Origin: Pseudomonadota bacterium
GTDB taxonomy: Bacteria > Pseudomonadota > Alphaproteobacteria > Sphingomonadales > Sphingomonadaceae
Direction: 5' to 3'
Length of the DNA stretch: 9,948 nt
Assembly (NCBI GenBank): GCA_963205285.1
Contig: CAUJJQ010000238.1
Location: 1 to 9,948 of the forward strand
Part shown: positions 7,201 to 9,948 of the stretch, piece by piece
Layout of the letters: each line of letters begins with the position of its first letter
Numbering within the stretch: position 1 is the stretch's first letter
Position numbers and translations under genes: made by a program
The notes under the pieces: generated by a model
What the model saw: only the letters and a program-made list of their open reading frames with translations
What the model was told of the DNA's origin: nothing
Databases searched by the model: none

Positions 7201-7461
7201 ACGCTCGGCACCTGCACGCCGGGTCAGTTGACTACCCTGCCGCCGACGAATGCGGATCAGTTCCCGCAAGTCTATTACCCCGATGTTTTCTACCATGACA
7301 TTCGTCTGGGTATCGATGTCGGCAATGACTTCCGCTTTTACGCGGGCGTTTCGAACCTGTTCGATCGTCAGCCGCCGCTCGGCTTGCTCGGCACGGCTGG
7401 TGGTGACCCGTTCGACAGCTTTGGTCGTAACTTCTTCTTTGGCTTCGAAGCAAACTTCTAA
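4270..7461 (+). CDS. TonB-dependent outer membrane receptor
   Basis: A 1063-residue outer membrane transporter driven by TonB; the substrate is unknown. Residues 1-25 are a signal peptide (ending AQPAFA). An acidic stretch follows, with Asp/Asn at regular spacing and two cysteines (residues 37-52). The TonB box and plug start at NTIIVTGTRI (54-63). The plug runs to about residue 195, with LGDALNDLPSLR, LDLRGLGTARTLVLVNGRR, DLVERVDIVTGGNSAIYGSD and AVAGVVNFILKRDYEG. The rest is the beta-barrel, with typical late segments RVAYATSVRAPTQGDLFSP, NPTLQEERGRSLTIGV, a VSNLFDRQPP turn and the terminal strand FFFGFEANF ending in Phe. The protein has 16 cysteines, which fall into local pairs. It is long for the superfamily but normal for the large receptors of sphingomonads and xanthomonads. 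It is monocistronic here: its own leader upstream and a strong terminator downstream. No FecR/sigma-factor partner is adjacent. Confidence 0.95.
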   Translation: MRKSTLMVGSTLFAVAVATAQPAFAQNTPAAPQASNDCADANANGVCDSDEESNTIIVTGTRIARPTLESAVPLTSVSVEDLTSSGEVSLGDALNDLPSLRSTFSSGNSSRFIGTAGLNVLDLRGLGTARTLVLVNGRRHVASSPGDTTIDTNTIPTDLVERVDIVTGGNSAIYGSDAVAGVVNFILKRDYEGLSLNGQAGISSRGDRGTYFLSALAGRNFSEGRGNIAVALEYARQEPLYFRDRDRLTGAFSGRCQFQLTDSTAGEPAAGDGIPDNSFLCGIRNASISDSGTIGALDPSSAARRRYLRFDNAGNIVIDTPDLAFSNVGSGNQQGGLGATLRNTGSLLAAVDRYSFNMLAHYDFSEAAKFFFEGKYVRVDASGEGQPSFFTSIPGTLGGPAMRCNNGFLSAQNLTTLQSFGLCTNVATGTFPLARFNTDFGGRFFDVTRETYRFVGGLEGNFNDDWHYEIAANYGRYESDGANTNNLLLFDLAGNPAGFNNAVDAIVAPVGFTGSNFVTNAAGQRVICRINGTTNVDPNCVPFNVFGAGQYDPRAFAYSHADGTTKEFTDQLVFSANLSGDLSQLFELPGGPIAFAIGAEYRRERSSVDYDDVTSSGGTFLNALQDFRPPNLTVKDLYGEIQFPILENMPFARELSVSVAGRVSDYNNSTGTVYAYNIQGVYAPIEDLRFRVAYATSVRAPTQGDLFSPSSQNFAFIGDPCDSTNITGGPNRAANCAAAGVPTVANAAVAAACAGSAFPINAGDPWLNCLARTSSTSFTSGGNPTLQEERGRSLTIGVVFEPSFLPGFNLTIDYYRIRVNNLIAALGAQSIITLCYDSDAGLASPFCATVNRDPATGLFNDPAVISGGVNFAAQRTEGIDFDLSYRHTFDNGHRLSVRAIATRVRELNNFTDPTLPFVPNRQLSELGDPKWSFNASVNYDFGNWDLRYNLRYIGKQTISNFEAQNSFIGVCPTSGTTTLGTCTPGQLTTLPPTNADQFPQVYYPDVFYHDIRLGIDVGNDFRFYAGVSNLFDRQPPLGLLGTAGGDPFDSFGRNFFFGFEANF

Positions 7462-7473
7462 GCCAAATTGCCC

Positions 7474-7515
7474 AAAAAAGAGGGGCCGTCGGAGCGATCC
7501 GGCGGCCCTTTTTTT
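7474..7515. terminator. Bidirectional Rho-independent terminator between the receptor gene and alr
   Basis: GGGCCGTCGG (7483-7492) pairs with CCGGCGGCCC (7499-7508) in a 10-base stem with one G-T wobble and a 6-base loop. Seven T follow on the plus strand (7509-7515). A run of six A (7474-7479) precedes the stem, so the minus strand also reads stem plus T-run. It lies between convergent genes and can end both transcripts. Confidence 0.92.
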
Positions 7516-7534
7516 GGGGATCAGTCAACCTGTT

Positions 7535-8599
7535 TCAGTCGGCCCAAAAACGTTGATATCGCCCGCCTAAGCTGGTCAGCAATTCATAGGGGGAAAGCCC
7601 CGACTGTGTGGCGGCGCGCGCCAAGTCAAAGTCGATACGCAGCCAATCGCCCTCGACCAGCTCGCTCTCATCGGGCAGCGCCAGCGTGACCAGATCCATA
7701 GACACCCTGCCAATGACTGGAATGGCGACACCATCGAGCGTGAGCGCCTGCCCCGTTCCGGAAAATCCACGCAAATAGCCATCGGCATAACCCAGTTGGA
7801 TGGTGGCAATGCGGGTCGGACGTTCGGCCACCCATGTCGCATTATAACCGACGCCTTCGCCCGCTGCGACGGTGCGGATTTGCAGTATCTGCGCCTCGGG
7901 AAATGCAACCTGGTGGATATGCGTCGTGGCTTCACCACGCGGCACCCCGCCATAGAGGGCGAGGCCAGGACGGATGAGGTCGAAATGATAATCTGCGCCC
8001 AGACATATGCCCGCGCTGTTGGCGAGGCTGAACCGCGTTGCCGCCACCCTGCTCCGCACCGCCTGAAAACGTGCCAATTGCTGCGCATTTTGGGGAACAT
8101 CGGCATCGGCGCTCGCCAAATGACTAAGGCAGGTGGTGATGTTCAGCCCGTCGAGCAGCGGCAGATCATCGATCGACAGGCCAAGCCGGTTGATGCCGGT
8201 GTCCACCATGACATCGCATGCGTCGCCGCCTGCGCCCAGCCAACACGCGACTTGCACGGGCGTGTTGAGCACAGGGCGCGCCACCTGCGCCAATGCACGT
8301 GCGACCGCCACATCCGCATCCCGCAAGCCATGGAGCACCGAAATACTGACAGGCGGCACCAAATGGGCGATGGCCGCAGCTTCGGCCCAGGATGCAACGA
8401 AAAAATCGCGGCAGCCTGCGTCGGCCAAAATCCGCACCACCTCTGCCGCGCCAAGGCCATAGCCATCGGCCTTCACCGCTGCGCCACAGGCCGCGCCGGG
8501 CGCTTGTGCCTGTAGCCAGCGATAATTGGCGATCAGCGCCGCGCGCGACAATATCAGCCGGTGCGGCGCAACAAAATCAGGTGGAATCGCATCGTTCAT
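7535..8599 (-). CDS. alr: Alanine racemase, PLP-dependent
   Basis: Converts L-alanine to D-alanine for peptidoglycan synthesis in the cytoplasm (354 residues, usual for the family). The PLP-binding lysine is Lys43 in AAVKADGYGLG (40-50), on the N-terminal TIM-like barrel. MVDTGINRLGLS (131-142) holds the conserved Arg138 region. NSAGICLG and RPGLALYGG (210-218) are typical PLP-phosphate/barrel motifs. The second catalytic base is Tyr252 in GVGYNATW (249-256), in the C-terminal beta domain; LGYADGY and GRVSMDL (297-303) complete the family signature. The start at 8599 is secure because the frame has a TAA a few codons upstream. There is no good Shine-Dalgarno site; instead a GGCGT-T-ACGCC palindrome (8608-8618) fills that area. 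It lies 33 bases downstream of the MFS gene and ends at the bidirectional terminator. The sequence does not tell biosynthetic Alr from catabolic DadX, but no dadA is adjacent, so alr is used. Confidence 0.95.
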   Translation of the reverse strand: MNDAIPPDFVAPHRLILSRAALIANYRWLQAQAPGAACGAAVKADGYGLGAAEVVRILADAGCRDFFVASWAEAAAIAHLVPPVSISVLHGLRDADVAVARALAQVARPVLNTPVQVACWLGAGGDACDVMVDTGINRLGLSIDDLPLLDGLNITTCLSHLASADADVPQNAQQLARFQAVRSRVAATRFSLANSAGICLGADYHFDLIRPGLALYGGVPRGEATTHIHQVAFPEAQILQIRTVAAGEGVGYNATWVAERPTRIATIQLGYADGYLRGFSGTGQALTLDGVAIPVIGRVSMDLVTLALPDESELVEGDWLRIDFDLARAATQSGLSPYELLTSLGGRYQRFWAD

Positions 8600-8607
8600 G
8601 ACCGGCA

Positions 8608-8618
8608 GGCGTTACGCC
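8608..8618. repeat. Short palindrome in the MFS-alr gap
   Basis: GGCGT-T-ACGCC is a perfect palindrome with 5-base arms, ending 8 bases before the alr start codon on the minus strand. It occupies the place where a ribosome binding site would be expected. It could be chance in GC-rich DNA or a small translation-modulating hairpin. Confidence 0.3.
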
Positions 8619-8632
8619 ATGCGCGGTGGCTG

Positions 8633-9948
8633 TCAAACCTCATCGAGCCGCTTGCGGTAGGTCTCAGGCAGCCATATCGCCGAGACGATGAGCGCCACCA
8701 CCACCACGCCCACCGTGTACCACAGGCCAGAATAAGCATCCCCCGTCTGCACGACGATATATTGGGTAATGAACGGCAAAAAGCCGCCAAAATAGCCCGA
8801 CCCTATGTGATAGGGCACCGACATCGACGTATAGCGGATACGCGCGGGGAACATTTCGACCAAAATCGCGGCAACCTGCCCATAAGTCATCGCCGACAGC
8901 GCGACCAGAACCGCGACCGCAAAGATGATTTTCCACGGCTGTTTTTCGGCCGGGTCGGCGCTGGTGGGGTAGCCCGCCGCGCTGAGCGCCGCAGTATATG
9001 CCCCTTCATCAAAGCCCAAAATCTCTGCATCGCCAATGCGGATGGACAGATTTTCGCCATCCGCGCTGCTGTAACTCACCCCGCGCTTGGTCAAAAAGGC
9101 AATGGCCTTGGCACAGGCGCTCTTGGGTTTGCCGAACACCGAATAATCGCAATCGGTGGGCAATGTCAGCGTTACCGGCGCGCTCGCCATCGCGCGACCG
9201 AGTGCCGGGTTTGCGCCATCCGCCATCATATGAAACATCGGGAAAAGTAACAAAATCGACGCGACATAGCCGGTCAGCAGCAATTTCTTGCGCCCGACAC
9301 GGTCCGACAACCAGCCACAAGCAACATAGAGCGGCGCGGCAATGCTCGCCCCCACCGCCATGTACAACAGCGCCTCCGCCTCCTCGATCCGGGCGGCCCC
9401 TTGCAGGAAGTAAAGCGTCGAAAACTGGCTGGTATAATAAATCACCGTCAGTCCCGCCGCGACCCCGAACAGCGCGACGAAAATGCGCCCGATGTTGCCC
9501 GGTTCGCGCAAACTGTCCGCAATCGGGTTGTTTGACGTGGTCCCCGCCGCCTTCATCGCCCGGAAAACCGGGCTTTCGTTCAATTGCATGCGGATATAGA
9601 GCGAAATCGCCAGCATGAGGAGGCTGGAGAGAAAGGGGATGCGCCAGCCCCATGCGTTGAAATCCGCCTCGCTGAACAGCGCACGGCAGACCAGCACCAT
9701 CACCACGGCGAGCAGGAAACCGCCGACCACCGACACCTGAATCCAACTGGTATATTGGCCGCGCTTACCCTCCGGCGCATGTTCGGCGACGTAGATTGCC
9801 GCCCCGCCATATTCCCCGCCCAGCGCCAATCCTTGCAACAATCGCAACGTCACCAGCATTACCGGTGCCCAAATGCCGACACTGGCAAAGGTTGGCAGAA
9901 AGCCAATTAGCGCGGTTGCCGCGCCCATCAGGCTGATGGTGACAAGAA
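8633..9948 (-). CDS. MFS transporter, metabolite:H+ symporter type (5' end outside window)
   Basis: An inner membrane proton symporter of the MHS group (ProP/KgtP/ShiA-like); substrate unknown. The frame is open to the window edge and reads LVTISLMGAATALIGFLPTF through base 9928, so the Met there is internal to what looks like transmembrane helix 4. Helices 1-3 and the first DRxGRR loop are missing. Numbering from that Met: LRLLQGLALGGEYGGAA (29-44) and APEGKRGQYTSW (51-62) are classic MHS motifs; WGWRIPFL (93-100) is the helix 6 region; SDRVGRKK (208-215) is the second motif-A loop. A long hydrophilic insert (about 236-331, with Cys260 and Cys272) separates helices 9 and 10 and should face the periplasm. 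FPARIRYTSMSVPYHIGSGYF-like sequence (360-380) and LPETYRK near the end are also family hallmarks. alr follows after 33 bases, so the two are probably co-transcribed. Confidence 0.92.
   Translation of the reverse strand, partial: LVTISLMGAATALIGFLPTFASVGIWAPVMLVTLRLLQGLALGGEYGGAAIYVAEHAPEGKRGQYTSWIQVSVVGGFLLAVVMVLVCRALFSEADFNAWGWRIPFLSSLLMLAISLYIRMQLNESPVFRAMKAAGTTSNNPIADSLREPGNIGRIFVALFGVAAGLTVIYYTSQFSTLYFLQGAARIEEAEALLYMAVGASIAAPLYVACGWLSDRVGRKKLLLTGYVASILLLFPMFHMMADGANPALGRAMASAPVTLTLPTDCDYSVFGKPKSACAKAIAFLTKRGVSYSSADGENLSIRIGDAEILGFDEGAYTAALSAAGYPTSADPAEKQPWKIIFAVAVLVALSAMTYGQVAAILVEMFPARIRYTSMSVPYHIGSGYFGGFLPFITQYIVVQTGDAYSGLWYTVGVVVVALIVSAIWLPETYRKRLDEV

Noticed and set aside
6397..7296. 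Second long minus-strand frame inside the receptor gene (299 codons)
   Set aside because: Same reason: it mirrors the receptor frame, and its composition looks like a complement artefact rather than a protein family.
7796..8515. Plus-strand frame opposite alr (239 codons)
   Set aside because: Arg/His/Cys-rich translation typical of the antisense of a GC-rich gene; alr is unmistakable on the other strand.
1..9948. Mobile element, phage, CRISPR or defence island
   Set aside because: No transposase, integrase, spaced direct repeats, toxin-antitoxin pair or nuclease was seen. The genes are housekeeping, transport and storage functions with uniform composition.

Overview
The window looks like ordinary chromosome from an alphaproteobacterium of the sphingomonad type (Sphingomonadaceae or Erythrobacteraceae; inferred from protein style, not from a database search). 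The clues are GC-rich genes, a PhaR-type polyhydroxyalkanoate (PHA) regulator, a large TonB-dependent receptor with a TIIVTGTR-type plug start and an F-terminal barrel, and intergenic palindromes built around GTCGAGCGAAGTCGAGAC. I see no tRNA, rRNA, CRISPR array, transposase, integrase or phage gene.

Layout. The left edge (1-547, minus) holds the first 182 codons of a secreted M28-family zinc peptidase that runs off the window. A 264-base gap (548-811) follows, carrying three copies of a REP-like palindrome. Next come two minus-strand genes, probably one transcript: phaR (start 2938) and then proS, a prolyl-tRNA synthetase of the archaeal/eukaryotic-like type. Divergent from phaR is a compact PhaC-like alpha/beta hydrolase with a complete Cys-Asp-His triad (plus, to 4095). 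A perfect inverted repeat lies at this divergent start and is a candidate PhaR operator. A 174-base leader with several small palindromes precedes a 1063-residue TonB-dependent receptor (4270-7461, plus). It ends at a strong, apparently bidirectional terminator. The right end is a minus-strand pair: an MFS transporter of the metabolite:H+ symporter type, cut by the window edge, followed 33 bases later by alanine racemase (alr).

How the parts may work together. phaR and the PhaC-like gene form a plausible PHA/acyl-thioester unit under PhaR control. The peptidase, receptor and MFS transporter each suit nutrient capture at a different layer of the envelope, and alr supplies D-alanine for peptidoglycan. 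Nothing in the sequence ties these into one pathway. I found no convincing new system. The points most worth a second look are the phaR/PhaC-like control region, the short PhaC-like protein, the receptor's acidic Asp/Asn/Cys segment and its paired cysteines, and the long periplasmic insert in the MFS transporter.
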